Part shown: one piece after another, positions 34,406 through 43,476 of the stretch | Numbering within the stretch: position 1 is the first letter of the stretch | Layout of the letters: each line of letters begins with the position of its first letter | Source: Streptomyces sp. SID12488 | GTDB taxonomy: Bacteria > Actinomycetota > Actinomycetes > Streptomycetales > Streptomycetaceae | DNA: 64,000 nucleotides | Reading direction: 5' to 3' | NCBI RefSeq assembly: GCF_010548275.1 | Contig: NZ_JAAGLT010000017.1 | Location: forward strand, 1 to 64,000 | The notes under the pieces: generated by a model | What the model was told of the DNA's origin: nothing | Databases searched by the model: none | Seen by the model: only the letters and a program-made list of their open reading frames with translations | Translations under genes and position numbers: made by a program

Positions 34406-34957
34406 CTACGCGGCCGAGGAGGCCGCTTCCCGCAGCCGTCCGAACTCCTCGGCCATGGTCGCCGCCGTCCAGTGCGCGTTCAGACCGCTCGGGTTGGGCA
34501 GTACCCACACGCGCGTGTCCCCGATCAGCCGCTCCTGCGGGCCCACCTGGGCCTTGCGGTCGTCGAACGCGGCCCGGTACGCCGTCACGCCCACCACGGC
34601 CAGCCAGCGGGGCCGCAGCCGCGTCACCTTCGCGGCCAGCAGACGGCCGCCCTCGCGGTACTCCTCCGGGGACAGCTCGTCGGCCCGGGCGGTCGCCCGC
34701 GCGACGACGTTCGTGATGCCGAGCCCGTACGCGAGCAACTCGCCCTGTTCGGTGGGCTTCAACAGCCTCGGCGTGAACCCGGAGAGGTGGAGGACGGGCC
34801 AGAAGCGGTTGCCGGGGCGGGCGAAGTGATGGCCCGTCGCCGCCGTCATCAGGCCTGGATTGATGCCGCAGAACAGGACGTGGAGGCCGTCCGCGACGAC
34901 GTCCGGTACGAGACGGTCGCGCGCGGCCTCCAGTTCGGCCTGGGTGAAGCGGGTCAG
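34406..34957 (-). CDS. mug: G/U mismatch-specific uracil-DNA glycosylase
   Basis: A 183-residue family 2 uracil-DNA glycosylase. The motifs FCGINPGLMTAATGHHFARP (active-site water-binding Asn in GINPG) and NPSGLNAH are present. The first ATG (34849) would delete GINPG, so it cannot be the start. The frame is open back to CTG 34957, which overlaps the purB stop as CTGA and has GGAG 7 bp upstream, inside purB. No ATG, GTG or TTG exists between, so a CTG start with translational coupling is the best reading. It removes uracil or ethenocytosine from mismatches. Confidence 0.85.
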   Translation of the reverse strand: MTRFTQAELEAARDRLVPDVVADGLHVLFCGINPGLMTAATGHHFARPGNRFWPVLHLSGFTPRLLKPTEQGELLAYGLGITNVVARATARADELSPEEYREGGRLLAAKVTRLRPRWLAVVGVTAYRAAFDDRKAQVGPQERLIGDTRVWVLPNPSGLNAHWTAATMAEEFGRLREAASSAA

Positions 34958-36396
34958 AGGATCGCTCCGGGGGTGTAGGCCGCGGCCTCGGGGTGCTGCT
35001 TGGTGATCTCCTCGATCCGCGCGACCACGGCGGCGACCTGGTCGGCGGCGGCGCCCGTGAACGACAGCTTGTCGGCCATCAGCGCGTCGAGCTGAGCGCG
35101 GTCCAGCGGGATGCGCTCGTCGGCGGCGAGCTTGTCGAGAAGCTCGTTGCGCTCGGTGCCCTGCTCACGCATGGCGAGCGCGGAGGCGACGGCGTTCTCC
35201 TTGATGGCCTCGTGCGCGACCTCACGCCCGACACCGGCGCGCACCGCGCCCATCAGCACCTTGGTGGTGGCGAGGAAGGGGAGGTAGCGGTCCAGCTCGC
35301 GCGCGACGACGGCCGGGAAGGCGCCGAACTCGTCGAGGACCGTCAGGAAGGTCTCCAGTAGTCCGTCAAGGGCGAAGAACGCGTCGGGGAGGGCCACCCG
35401 GCGCACCACCGAGCAGGACACGTCGCCCTCGTTCCACTGGTCGCCCGCCAGCTCGCCCGTCATCGAGGCGTAGCCGCGCAGGATCACCATGAGCCCGTTG
35501 ACGCGCTCGCAGGAACGCGTGTTCATCTTGTGCGGCATCGCCGACGAGCCGACCTGGCCGGGCTTGAAGCCCTCGGTCACCAGCTCGTGCCCGGCCATCA
35601 GCCGGATCGTCTTGGCGGTCGACGAGGGCGCGGCGGCCAGCTGCACCAGCGCGGTGACGACCTCGTAGTCGAGCGAGCGCGGGTACACCTGACCGACGGA
35701 GGTGAAGGCGCTGGAGAAGCCCAGGTGACCGGCGATCCGCTGCTCCAGCTCCGCGAGCTTGGCCGCGTCACCGCCGAGCAGGTCCAGCATGTCCTGGGCG
35801 GTGCCCACGGGACCCTTGATGCCGCGCAGCGGATACCGCCCGAGCAGCTCCTCGACCCGGGCGTACGCGACGAGCAGCTCGTCGGCGGCGGTCGCGAACC
35901 GCTTGCCGAGGGTGGTGGCCTGCGCGGCCACGTTGTGCGAGCGGCCGGCCATGACCAGCTCGCCGTACTCACCCGCGAGCTTCCCGAGCCGCGCCAGCAC
36001 GGCCACCGTACGGTCGCGCACCAGCTCCAGCGAGAGCCGGATCTGCAGCTGCTCCACGTTCTCGGTGAGGTCGCGGGAGGTCATGCCCTTGTGGACGTGC
36101 TCGTGCCCGGCGAGGTCGTTGAACTCCTCGATCCGTGCCTTCACATCGTGCCGGGTGACCTTCTCGCGCTCGGCGATGGACGCCAGGTCGACGGTGTCGA
36201 TGACCCGCTCGTAGTCGGTGAGGGCGGCGTCGGGCACCTCGATACCGAGGTCCTTCTGGGCCCGCAGCACGGCGAGCCAGAGCTGGCGCTCCAGCCTCAC
36301 CTTCTGCTCGGGCGACCAGAGCGTGGCGAGTTCGGCGGAGGCGTAACGTCCGGCGAGGACGTTCGGGATGCGGGGCTTTGCGGGTGCGGCGGTCAC
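34954..36396 (-). CDS. purB: Adenylosuccinate lyase
   Basis: A 480-residue lyase of the fumarase/aspartase superfamily. It catalyses two steps of purine synthesis (SAICAR to AICAR, adenylosuccinate to AMP). The signature is GSSAMPHKMNTRSCER, the catalytic histidine region is GHEHVHKGMTSRD, and MAGRSHNVAAQATT is typical of the long bacterial form. GTG start 36396 begins MTAAPAKPRIPNVLAGRY. The stop overlaps the glycosylase CTG. Confidence 0.96.
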   Translation of the reverse strand: MTAAPAKPRIPNVLAGRYASAELATLWSPEQKVRLERQLWLAVLRAQKDLGIEVPDAALTDYERVIDTVDLASIAEREKVTRHDVKARIEEFNDLAGHEHVHKGMTSRDLTENVEQLQIRLSLELVRDRTVAVLARLGKLAGEYGELVMAGRSHNVAAQATTLGKRFATAADELLVAYARVEELLGRYPLRGIKGPVGTAQDMLDLLGGDAAKLAELEQRIAGHLGFSSAFTSVGQVYPRSLDYEVVTALVQLAAAPSSTAKTIRLMAGHELVTEGFKPGQVGSSAMPHKMNTRSCERVNGLMVILRGYASMTGELAGDQWNEGDVSCSVVRRVALPDAFFALDGLLETFLTVLDEFGAFPAVVARELDRYLPFLATTKVLMGAVRAGVGREVAHEAIKENAVASALAMREQGTERNELLDKLAADERIPLDRAQLDALMADKLSFTGAAADQVAAVVARIEEITKQHPEAAAYTPGAIL

Positions 36397-36543
36397 GTGT
36401 ACGGATTCTACTGGCGCTTCGTGCAGGCCGGCGCCACGGTCCTGTTCGGAGGAAGCTACGAGAGGCCGCCGCCGTACGACGTGATCTCCGCGCCGGAAGG
36501 TGCGCAACTCTCGGCAACGCGGCGGATCACCGGAAGTCTGCCC

Positions 36544-36580
36544 CTGAACTGCTCAGGCCGATGCGGCTTGAGCAGTTCAG
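36544..36580. terminator. Terminator hairpin between LodB-like gene and purB
   Basis: A perfect 12-bp stem, CTGAACTGCTCA (36544-36555) with TGAGCAGTTCAG (36569-36580), 13-base loop, lies just after the LodB-like stop. The rest of the 203-bp gap to purB shows no gene. Confidence 0.7.
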
Positions 36581-36599
36581 GTCGCACCGGCCGAGGCTG

Positions 36600-37835
36600 T
36601 CAGGGCATGTCGGCCACGCGCCGCGCCCAGAAGGAGCGGTCGGTCCAGCGGGCCTCCTGGGCGTGGATGACACGGTGGCCGCGCAGATACGCGCGCTGTG
36701 CGGCCGCGACCTGCTCCGCGTACGCGGCGAGGGCCGAGTCCGCGCCGTCAGCAACGCGGCTCAGACGGTCATCGACGGCCAGGCCCGCGCTCAGCCCGGT
36801 GTAGAGGGCGGTCAGCACGCCCTGGGAGGAGAGCGGGTCGAAGGCGACGGCCGCGTCCCCGGCGGCGGTCCAGCCCTCTCCGTACACCCGGTCCAGGTGC
36901 GCTGTGTGCGCGGCGGCCCGGCGGGGTGCGGTGGGTGACGTGGTCGGGGGCCCGTCCCGGTGGACCCATCGGGACACGTGGCGGGTGGCCGCAATCCGTC
37001 GGTGGAAGTGGCGTGCGGTGTGGGTGGCGGCGGGCAGGTCGGTGTCGGTGAAGTAGGCGACCAGGCGCCTGCCGGAGGGCTGCGGGGCGGTGTACCACCA
37101 GCCGTCCTCGTCGGACTCGACGAGGGAGCGGCGGTCGGTGTCCAGCGGGTCCGCCTCCAGGGGCACGTACAGGGCTGTGAGCCGGTCCCGGACCCGCCGC
37201 CGGGCCCCGTACCGGACCGCGATCGCGGCGGCGCGGCCGGTGGCGTCGATCACCCAGCGGCAGCGCACCGTACGCTCGCCCCCGGACGCGGACGCGGACG
37301 CGGACCCGGACCCACCTCCGCCTGCGGACCCGCTCCCGCTCCCGCTCCCGCCCCCGCCCCCGGACCCGGTGCCGGCAGGGCCCGTGCCGCCGCGCAGGAC
37401 CAGAGTCCAGCCGCCGTCCGGCGTCCACGTCGTCTCGCGTACGGCCGTACCCTCGGCGACCTCGGCCCCCGCCGCGCGGGAGGCGTCGCGCAGTCGCCGG
37501 TCGAACAACCGCCGGTCGAGGTGCCAGCCATGGCCGTGCGGGTCGTTGATGAAGTCCACGGCGTGCAGGTCGGCCGAGCCCCACGCCGAAAGACTGCCGT
37601 AGCAGGGCAGATGGCCGGAGTCGAGAACGCGGTCGGCGACGCCGAGGTCGCCGAGCAGGACCCGCCCGGCGGGCACGAGCGTCTCGCCGACCTTGGGCGG
37701 CCCGGTGCCGGCGTCCGCCAGCAGAACCGTACGGCCCGCCCGGGCGAGCATGAGCGCGGCGGCGCAGCCGGCCGGGCCGCCGCCCGCCACCACGACGTCG
37801 TAGGTGTCCGCGCCGGGAGGGAGTGCGGCGTTCAC
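36600..37835 (-). CDS. LodB-like FAD-dependent maturase
   Basis: A 411-residue flavoprotein of the tryptophan-halogenase-like/geranylgeranyl-reductase fold. GGGPAG (18-23) binds FAD and GEGWTAAGDAAVAFDPLSSQG is the second FAD motif. LodB-type proteins post-translationally build the cysteine tryptophylquinone of LodA-type oxidases. The GTG start overlaps the LodA-like stop (GTGA), so the two are coupled. A Gly/Ser/Ala tract of about 36 residues (encoded around 37275-37375) is inserted between the cofactor domains and looks like a low-complexity expansion. Confidence 0.85.
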   Translation of the reverse strand: MNAALPPGADTYDVVVAGGGPAGCAAALMLARAGRTVLLADAGTGPPKVGETLVPAGRVLLGDLGVADRVLDSGHLPCYGSLSAWGSADLHAVDFINDPHGHGWHLDRRLFDRRLRDASRAAGAEVAEGTAVRETTWTPDGGWTLVLRGGTGPAGTGSGGGGGSGSGSGSAGGGGSGSASASASGGERTVRCRWVIDATGRAAAIAVRYGARRRVRDRLTALYVPLEADPLDTDRRSLVESDEDGWWYTAPQPSGRRLVAYFTDTDLPAATHTARHFHRRIAATRHVSRWVHRDGPPTTSPTAPRRAAAHTAHLDRVYGEGWTAAGDAAVAFDPLSSQGVLTALYTGLSAGLAVDDRLSRVADGADSALAAYAEQVAAAQRAYLRGHRVIHAQEARWTDRSFWARRVADMP

Positions 37836-39853
37836 CGCGCGTCGCGGAAGGGGTCGAGTTTCTCGAGGTATCCGGCGGTGATCTCCTCCTCGCGGTAGCC
37901 GGTCGCCCTGGCCGCTTCGCCGACCGCCCGCGCCGCGGACTCGGCCTCGACGGCTTCGGGGGCGAGCCTTCCCTCGGACGAGCGGCCCGCCGCCGCGGCC
38001 AACACGTGCGGCCCCACCTCGGGCACCTGCACGTTGACGAGGTTCGCCGTGGCCGGTGCCTGATCGAGCGGTTGTCCCGGGCGCGACTCCACCAGGATCC
38101 GTGCGGGGAACTTCCCGTCGCCCACGGTGTAGTCGCGCACCTCGACGACGCCGAGTTTTGACCAGTCCTTGATCATCTGTGTGCGCTGCTCGTTCATGGT
38201 GCCGCTGAGTCCGCGCAGCCAGGTCGCCCGCCGCTCGAACGCCTCCTCCCGGGCGCTGTCGTCGCTCCCGGCCGACGGTGTGTTGACCTTCTCGAAGTCC
38301 TCCAGCTTGAGCACATGGTTGGGCACCTGGGCAGGCCAGAAGGTCGGCAGGTACGGGCTGTACCGGGGCCCCAGGTTGGCCAGCACCTCGTAGCCCGAGC
38401 GGCAGCTCGCGGTGTCCGCCTGCCAGGGGGCGGCCATCCAGCGGGTGAGGTCCCCGGGGCCCTGTGCCTGCAGGGGGCCAGTGGCGGAGACCGCCTCGTC
38501 CGGAAGCAGGGTGGGCCCGTAGTCGGGTTCCGCGGTGGCGGGGGCGCGGTGCCGGATGCGGAAGGGTGCGCTGAACATGCTTGCGTGCCTGATCGGCCAG
38601 GTGACCTCGATCCCCGGGTGGAACGCGTCGGCGGCGCAGCCCTCCAGGGCCGCCCGGTCCAGCAGCCCCGGCTGCTCGGCGACGGGGGCCTCGTCGACCG
38701 TGGGGCGCGGCTTGCGCAGGGGTCCGGCCACGAACGCCCCGTCCGCCCAACGCTGCAGCGTCCAGTCCTGGGTCGGCGACAGCGCCAGGTGCTGAAGCAC
38801 GGACTTGGGCTTGCTGGCCATGGCGTCGCCGTACAGCCACGGCCACGGCAGCGGGGACTTTCCGTCACGGTCGTAGTCGCGCAAGGAGGCGTACACCTGG
38901 CGGCGCAGTTCCCGGGTTCGGTTGGACGGATCGGCGAGCCTCTTGCGCATCGTCGGCGAGAGGAAGAAGTTGGGGCCGTTCCAGCCGAACTGGGTCGCGA
39001 AACCGTGGTTGACCCACTGCAGATCGCAGAACCTGCGGAATATCGGCTCGATGTGATCGGTGTACGAGATCTGCTGCGGGCGGGTCAGCGAACCGGCCTG
39101 GACGAAGACGTCGAAGAGCAGGTCGTAGAGGGTACGGACGGACTTCACGCCGGGGGCGTAGTGCGGAGGTCCCACCACGACCCAGGCCGGGACAGCGGTC
39201 AGATCCTGGCCGTCGATACTGACCTTCGCTGTCACCGGGCCGTCGGACACATCGTCGTACCAGGTGTCGTTGTTGGTGACCCCGGTGATCGGCTGGTTCT
39301 TGTAGGAGGCGGAGTTTCCCCGGCCGCCGAGCACCACCAGGCGGCCGTCGGAACGGGTGGAGATCTCGCCGAGGTACACCGCCTTGTCCATGACCTTGCC
39401 GGTGTCGAACTTCTGCGTCTCGGTCTTCGAGCCGCGAACGGTGCGGATGCCGGGATCGTTGACCAGCTTCTTCCTGTCGGTGCCCACGACGGTGGCGTTG
39501 CGTCGGCCGTATTGCTCCGCCGTGAGCGTCTTGCCCTCGGGGATGTCCAGCGCCAGATGGAACTGGTACCAGGCGGCCTTCTTGTTGGCCAGACGCACCG
39601 TCCACTGGATCTCGGTGACCCCCTCGGTGCCCGGCTTCAGCTCCCGTACGACCTCCCCCGCGGCGTTGTAGCCGTACACGCGGAATCGTGCGGCCTGCCT
39701 CCGGAGCGCCCCGGAAGCGTCCTTGTAGGAGCCGGCGTCCGCTGGTTTCTGGTCCGGTGATTCCGGGCCGATGAAGGGTGCTTCCGCGCTGTTGCCGACC
39801 CGGGCGACACCGATGGCGGGGTGGATCTTCACCTGCACGATGCGACTGTCCAT
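37832..39853 (-). CDS. LodA/GoxA-like CTQ-dependent amino-acid oxidase
   Basis: A 673-residue quinoprotein oxidase of the LodA family. The N-terminus has HPAIGVARVGNS, the family hallmark. WQADTASC places Asp480 and Cys484 exactly as Asp512 and Cys516 of Marinomonas LodA. Trp545 (RRATWLRG) is the probable CTQ partner of Cys484. Family members oxidise lysine (epsilon) or glycine, releasing H2O2 and ammonia, and are often antimicrobial. No signal peptide is seen. ATG 39853 has GGAAGG upstream. Coupled to LodB. Substrate is not deducible by eye. Confidence 0.9.
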   Translation of the reverse strand: MDSRIVQVKIHPAIGVARVGNSAEAPFIGPESPDQKPADAGSYKDASGALRRQAARFRVYGYNAAGEVVRELKPGTEGVTEIQWTVRLANKKAAWYQFHLALDIPEGKTLTAEQYGRRNATVVGTDRKKLVNDPGIRTVRGSKTETQKFDTGKVMDKAVYLGEISTRSDGRLVVLGGRGNSASYKNQPITGVTNNDTWYDDVSDGPVTAKVSIDGQDLTAVPAWVVVGPPHYAPGVKSVRTLYDLLFDVFVQAGSLTRPQQISYTDHIEPIFRRFCDLQWVNHGFATQFGWNGPNFFLSPTMRKRLADPSNRTRELRRQVYASLRDYDRDGKSPLPWPWLYGDAMASKPKSVLQHLALSPTQDWTLQRWADGAFVAGPLRKPRPTVDEAPVAEQPGLLDRAALEGCAADAFHPGIEVTWPIRHASMFSAPFRIRHRAPATAEPDYGPTLLPDEAVSATGPLQAQGPGDLTRWMAAPWQADTASCRSGYEVLANLGPRYSPYLPTFWPAQVPNHVLKLEDFEKVNTPSAGSDDSAREEAFERRATWLRGLSGTMNEQRTQMIKDWSKLGVVEVRDYTVGDGKFPARILVESRPGQPLDQAPATANLVNVQVPEVGPHVLAAAAGRSSEGRLAPEAVEAESAARAVGEAARATGYREEEITAGYLEKLDPFRDAR

Positions 39854-39950
39854 CAAAGAACCTTCCGTTGTGGGTTCAACCGGTCGAAGGTATGTGGTCG
39901 CACATGAAGAGGGCGCAGGCCAAGCTCGCGTTCCGAGGGCGGGGTTCGGG

Positions 39951-40790
39951 TCAGGGTCCTACCCGGCGCCAGTCCGTCACAGGGCCGGGGTCCGTGTGGT
40001 CCACAGGGGTGATCCAGAAGGCTTTGCCCAGCTCAGCGCTGAACTGGGCGCCTGTCCGGCCGTCCCCGGACGAGCGCCCGGTCAGCCGGCGCCCGATCCA
40101 CGGCAACAGGTACTGCCGGGCGAAACGCGCGTCCGCGACCCGGCGGGCGCCCCAGCCGGGAGGCAACGTGGGCGGCACCGGTGTGCGCCACTCCGGGTCC
40201 TCGGCCTCGTGGCCGAGGGTCTGCCAGACCGCCTCGGCGACCCTCCGGTGGCCCTCGCCCGTCAGGTGCAGCCGGTCGACGTCCCACAGACGGGGATCAC
40301 CGAGCGAGGCGGCCCCGTACAGGTCGACCACGAGGGCGCCGTGCCGGGACGCGAGGTCGTCGATGCAGGTGAACAGCTCCTCCATGCGCGGCCGGAAGCG
40401 CTCCATGACCGGGCCCTGGCGGCCGGGGCTGCGCATCAGCACCAGCTGCTTGCACGCGGGTGCCAGCCGCTCGACGGCCTCCTCCAGCGCCCCGCGCACC
40501 CGCCCCATGTCGCACTTGGGGCGCAGCGTGTCGTTGAGCCCGCCCACGAGTGTGATCACATCGGGCTCCATGGCCACGGCCACGGGCACCTGCTCGGCGG
40601 TGATCTGCCCGATCAGCTTCCCGCGCACGGCGAGGTTCGCGTACCGGAAGCCGGGCGTGCGGGCGGCCATCCGGGCCGCGAGGAGGTCGGCCCAGCCGCG
40701 GTACGTACCGTCCGGCAGCCGGTCCGACATGCCCTCGGTGAAGGAGTCGCCGACCGCGACAAGGCTGGTGTAAGAGGCATTCGTCTGCAT
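39951..40790 (-). CDS. SGNH/GDSL-family hydrolase
   Basis: A 279-residue esterase-like protein. Block I is VAVGDSFTEG (catalytic Ser), block III GGLNDT (oxyanion Asn), and block V DRLHLTGEGH with the catalytic Asp/His. No signal peptide is seen, so it should be cytoplasmic. It is 97 bp upstream of the LodA-like gene on the same strand; co-transcription is possible but a functional link is unproven. Confidence 0.9.
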   Translation of the reverse strand: MQTNASYTSLVAVGDSFTEGMSDRLPDGTYRGWADLLAARMAARTPGFRYANLAVRGKLIGQITAEQVPVAVAMEPDVITLVGGLNDTLRPKCDMGRVRGALEEAVERLAPACKQLVLMRSPGRQGPVMERFRPRMEELFTCIDDLASRHGALVVDLYGAASLGDPRLWDVDRLHLTGEGHRRVAEAVWQTLGHEAEDPEWRTPVPPTLPPGWGARRVADARFARQYLLPWIGRRLTGRSSGDGRTGAQFSAELGKAFWITPVDHTDPGPVTDWRRVGP

Positions 40791-40860
40791 GGCGACAGAG
40801 ATGATAACCCGTACACATACCCGGCGGTCGGTCGACCTCTGGAGGGTCTCCCGTGGCGGC

Positions 40861-41898
40861 CTACGCCGGCTGTCCGAACAGCTCGCGCAGCACGTCCTCC
40901 ATCGTCACCAGACCCGCTAGCAGCCCGTCCTCGCCCTGTACCGCCGCCAGGTGCGTACGGCTGCGCCGCATTGCGGTGAGGACGTCGTCCAGGGGAGTGT
41001 CCGCCCGTACGCTCGCGATGGTCCGCATGTCCTGGACCTGGAAGGCGAGGTCCCGGGGCGCGGCGTCCAGCGCATCCTTGACGTGCAGGTATCCGGCGAT
41101 CCGGCGTTCGTCGTCCACCACCGGGAAGCGTGAGAAGCCCGACTCGGCGGACAGCCGCTCCAGTTCCTCCGGAGTGACGCCCACGCGCGCGTAGACGACG
41201 CTTTCCAGCGGGAGTACGACGTCACGCACCGGGCGCCGGCCCAGTTCCAGAACATCGTGAAGGCGTTCCCGCGCGCGGTCGTCGATGAGCCCCGCCTCGC
41301 CGGAGTCCCGGACCAGACGGGCCAGTTCGGCGTCCGAGAAGGTCGCCGTGACCTCGTCCTTGACCTCTACGCGCATCAGCTTCAGGAGCATGTTCGCGAA
41401 GGCGTTGATCGTGAAGATCACGGGCTTCAGCGCCCGTGCCAGGGCCACCAGGGGCGGACCGAGCAGCAGCGCGCTGCGCACCGGCTCGGCGAGCGCGATG
41501 TTCTTCGGCACCATCTCGCCGAGCAGCATGTGCAGATACGTCGCCAGGGCGAGGGCGATCACGAAGGACACCGCGTGGCCCGCGCTCTCGGGGACGCCCA
41601 GCGCGTGGAACACCGGCTCCAGCAGATGCGCGATCGCCGGTTCCGCGACCACACCGAGGATGAGCGTGCACAGCGTGATGCCCAACTGGGCCGCGGCCAT
41701 CAGCGCGGACACGTGCTCCAGGCCCCACAGCACGCTCTTCGCGCGCCGGTCGCCGTCCGCACGGTCCCCGTCGGCGCCTTCCTCGACATACTGCTCGATC
41801 TGGCTGCGGCGTACGGAGATGAGCGCGAACTCGGCCCCCACGAAGAAGGCGTTGACGACCAACGTCGCCAGCCCGATCAGCAGTTGGATGGTCGTCAC
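40861..41898 (-). CDS. CorC/hemolysin-like CBS-domain membrane protein (second gene)
   Basis: A 345-residue protein with an N-terminal DUF21/CNNM transmembrane domain (four helices, about 1-165) and a CBS pair (about 195-345), as in Mg2+/Co2+ efflux-type proteins. It overlaps the preceding gene by 4 bp (41895-41898), so the two form one operon and likely one complex. It lacks the C-terminal CorC_HlyC domain of its partner. Confidence 0.88.
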   Translation of the reverse strand: MTTIQLLIGLATLVVNAFFVGAEFALISVRRSQIEQYVEEGADGDRADGDRRAKSVLWGLEHVSALMAAAQLGITLCTLILGVVAEPAIAHLLEPVFHALGVPESAGHAVSFVIALALATYLHMLLGEMVPKNIALAEPVRSALLLGPPLVALARALKPVIFTINAFANMLLKLMRVEVKDEVTATFSDAELARLVRDSGEAGLIDDRARERLHDVLELGRRPVRDVVLPLESVVYARVGVTPEELERLSAESGFSRFPVVDDERRIAGYLHVKDALDAAPRDLAFQVQDMRTIASVRADTPLDDVLTAMRRSRTHLAAVQGEDGLLAGLVTMEDVLRELFGQPA

Positions 41899-43289
41899 TT
41901 CGCCTCCCCTTCCTTCTGGTCTGCCTTCTCTGTCTTGTTCGTCTTGTTCGCCTTGCTTACGTCGGTTTCCCCGGGCTCCTCGTGGCTGCGCGGCGCGTGC
42001 AGGAGGACGCGGGCGGCCCTGCGGCCCGAGGCGTCCACGACGTCCAGGCGCCAGCCGGCCACCTCGACGGTGTCGCCGGCCTGCGGGATACGGCCCAGCT
42101 CGGTCGCGATCAGGCCGGCGAGCGTCTCGTACGGCCCCTCGGGCAGCCGGAGGCCGACGCGGGCGAGCTGGTCGGTGCGGGCGGCGCCGTCCGCGGAGTA
42201 GAGGGTGCGGCCCTCGTCGTCCAGGCCGGCCGGGTCGAGGTCGGACGTCTCGTGCGGGTCGTGCTCGTCCCGTACCTCGCCGACGACCTCCTCGACGATG
42301 TCCTCCAGTGTGGCCACGCCCGCCGTGCCGCCGTACTCGTCGATGACGACGGCCATCGTGCGCTTGCCGGAGAGCCGGTCGAGAAGCCGGTCGACGGTCA
42401 GTGACTCGGGGACGAGCAGCGGCTCGCGCATCAGTTCGGAGACGGGCACCCGGGCGCGACGCTCCGACGGCACTGCGAGGCAGTCCTTGATGTGCGCGAC
42501 GCCGACGACGGAGTCGAGGTTGCCGCGGTAGACGGGGAACCGGGACAGCCCGGTCGCCCGCGTCGCGTTCGCCACGTCCTCGCAGGTCGCCTGGGCGTCG
42601 AGGGCGACGACCTGGACGCGCGGTGTCATCACGTTCTCCGCGGTGAGGTCGGCCAGGTTCAGGGTCCGTACGAACAGTTCCGCGGTGTCGGGCTCCAGGG
42701 CGCCCAACTTGGCGGAGTGCCGGGCCAGTGCGGCCAGTTCCTGGGGTCCGCGCGCGGATGCCAGCTCCTCGGCGGGCTCGATGCCGAAGAGGCGCACCAT
42801 GCGGTTCGCCGTGTTGTTGAGGTGCGTGATGAACGGCCGGAACGCGGCGCTGAACAGGCGCTGAGGCGTCGCCACCCGCTTGGCCACGGCCAGCGGTGCG
42901 GAGATCGCCCAGTTCTTGGGCACCAGCTCGCCGAAGACCATCAGGAAGACGGTCGACAGTGCCGTACCGATCACCAGGGCCAGGGTGGAGGACATCGAGG
43001 CCGAGGCGCCGAGCGACTCGAGCGGGCCCGCGATCAGCGCGGCGATCGACGGCTCGGAGAGCATGCCGACCACGAGATTGGTGACCGTGATGCCGAGCTG
43101 CGCGCCGGAGAGCTGGAACGTGAGGTTCCGTACGGCCTTCAGGGCGCCGGCGGCACCCCGCTCGCCGCGCTCCACCGCGCGCTCCAGCTCGCCGCGCTCG
43201 ACCGTGGTCAGGGAGAACTCCGCCGCGACGAAGGCGCCGCAGGCCAGGGAGAGCAGGATCGCCACCAGGAGGAGGAGCACTTCTGTCAT
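41895..43289 (-). CDS. CorC/hemolysin-like CBS-domain membrane protein (first gene)
   Basis: A 464-residue protein: DUF21/CNNM membrane domain (about 1-190), CBS pair (about 200-335, including VIDEYGGTAGVATLEDIVEEVVG) and a C-terminal CorC_HlyC transporter-associated domain (about 350-435). Such proteins act in divalent-cation export or homeostasis. The tail is Lys/Asn/Thr-rich. ATG 43289 has a strong GGAGG, which overlaps the stop of an upstream small ORF. Confidence 0.9.
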   Translation of the reverse strand: MTEVLLLLVAILLSLACGAFVAAEFSLTTVERGELERAVERGERGAAGALKAVRNLTFQLSGAQLGITVTNLVVGMLSEPSIAALIAGPLESLGASASMSSTLALVIGTALSTVFLMVFGELVPKNWAISAPLAVAKRVATPQRLFSAAFRPFITHLNNTANRMVRLFGIEPAEELASARGPQELAALARHSAKLGALEPDTAELFVRTLNLADLTAENVMTPRVQVVALDAQATCEDVANATRATGLSRFPVYRGNLDSVVGVAHIKDCLAVPSERRARVPVSELMREPLLVPESLTVDRLLDRLSGKRTMAVVIDEYGGTAGVATLEDIVEEVVGEVRDEHDPHETSDLDPAGLDDEGRTLYSADGAARTDQLARVGLRLPEGPYETLAGLIATELGRIPQAGDTVEVAGWRLDVVDASGRRAARVLLHAPRSHEEPGETDVSKANKTNKTEKADQKEGEAK

Positions 43290-43293
43290 CGGG

Positions 43294-43389
43294 TCACCTC
43301 CGTCCCATGATCGGGCAGGGCCGGCGGGATCGCTCGACGTCGAGTGGTGCTGTCGCTACTGGGAGGCTCGCCCATGGGCGGACGCTCAC
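43294..43389 (-). CDS. Upstream small ORF of the CorC-like operon
   Basis: A 31-residue ORF from GTG 43389, with GAGG 6 bp upstream, ending in a TGA that lies within the GGAGGTGA Shine-Dalgarno of the CorC-like gene. This geometry fits a leader peptide that sets ribosome access to the operon. A second frame (ATG 43375 to TGA 43286) overlaps the CorC start by ATGA but lacks a ribosome site. No family is recognised. Confidence 0.35.
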   Translation of the reverse strand: MSVRPWASLPVATAPLDVERSRRPCPIMGRR

Positions 43390-43476
43390 ACCTTTCCTCG
43401 GAGAAGTATCGAAGATGTTCGAAGACGTATCGGAAAAGAAACTGGTCCAGTAATAGTAAAGGATGCGCAAAGTGAC

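Noticed and set aside
37836..38846. Extension of the LodB-like frame upstream
   Set aside because: It covers the LodA-like gene in a different frame; GTG 37835 overlapping the LodA stop is the sensible start.
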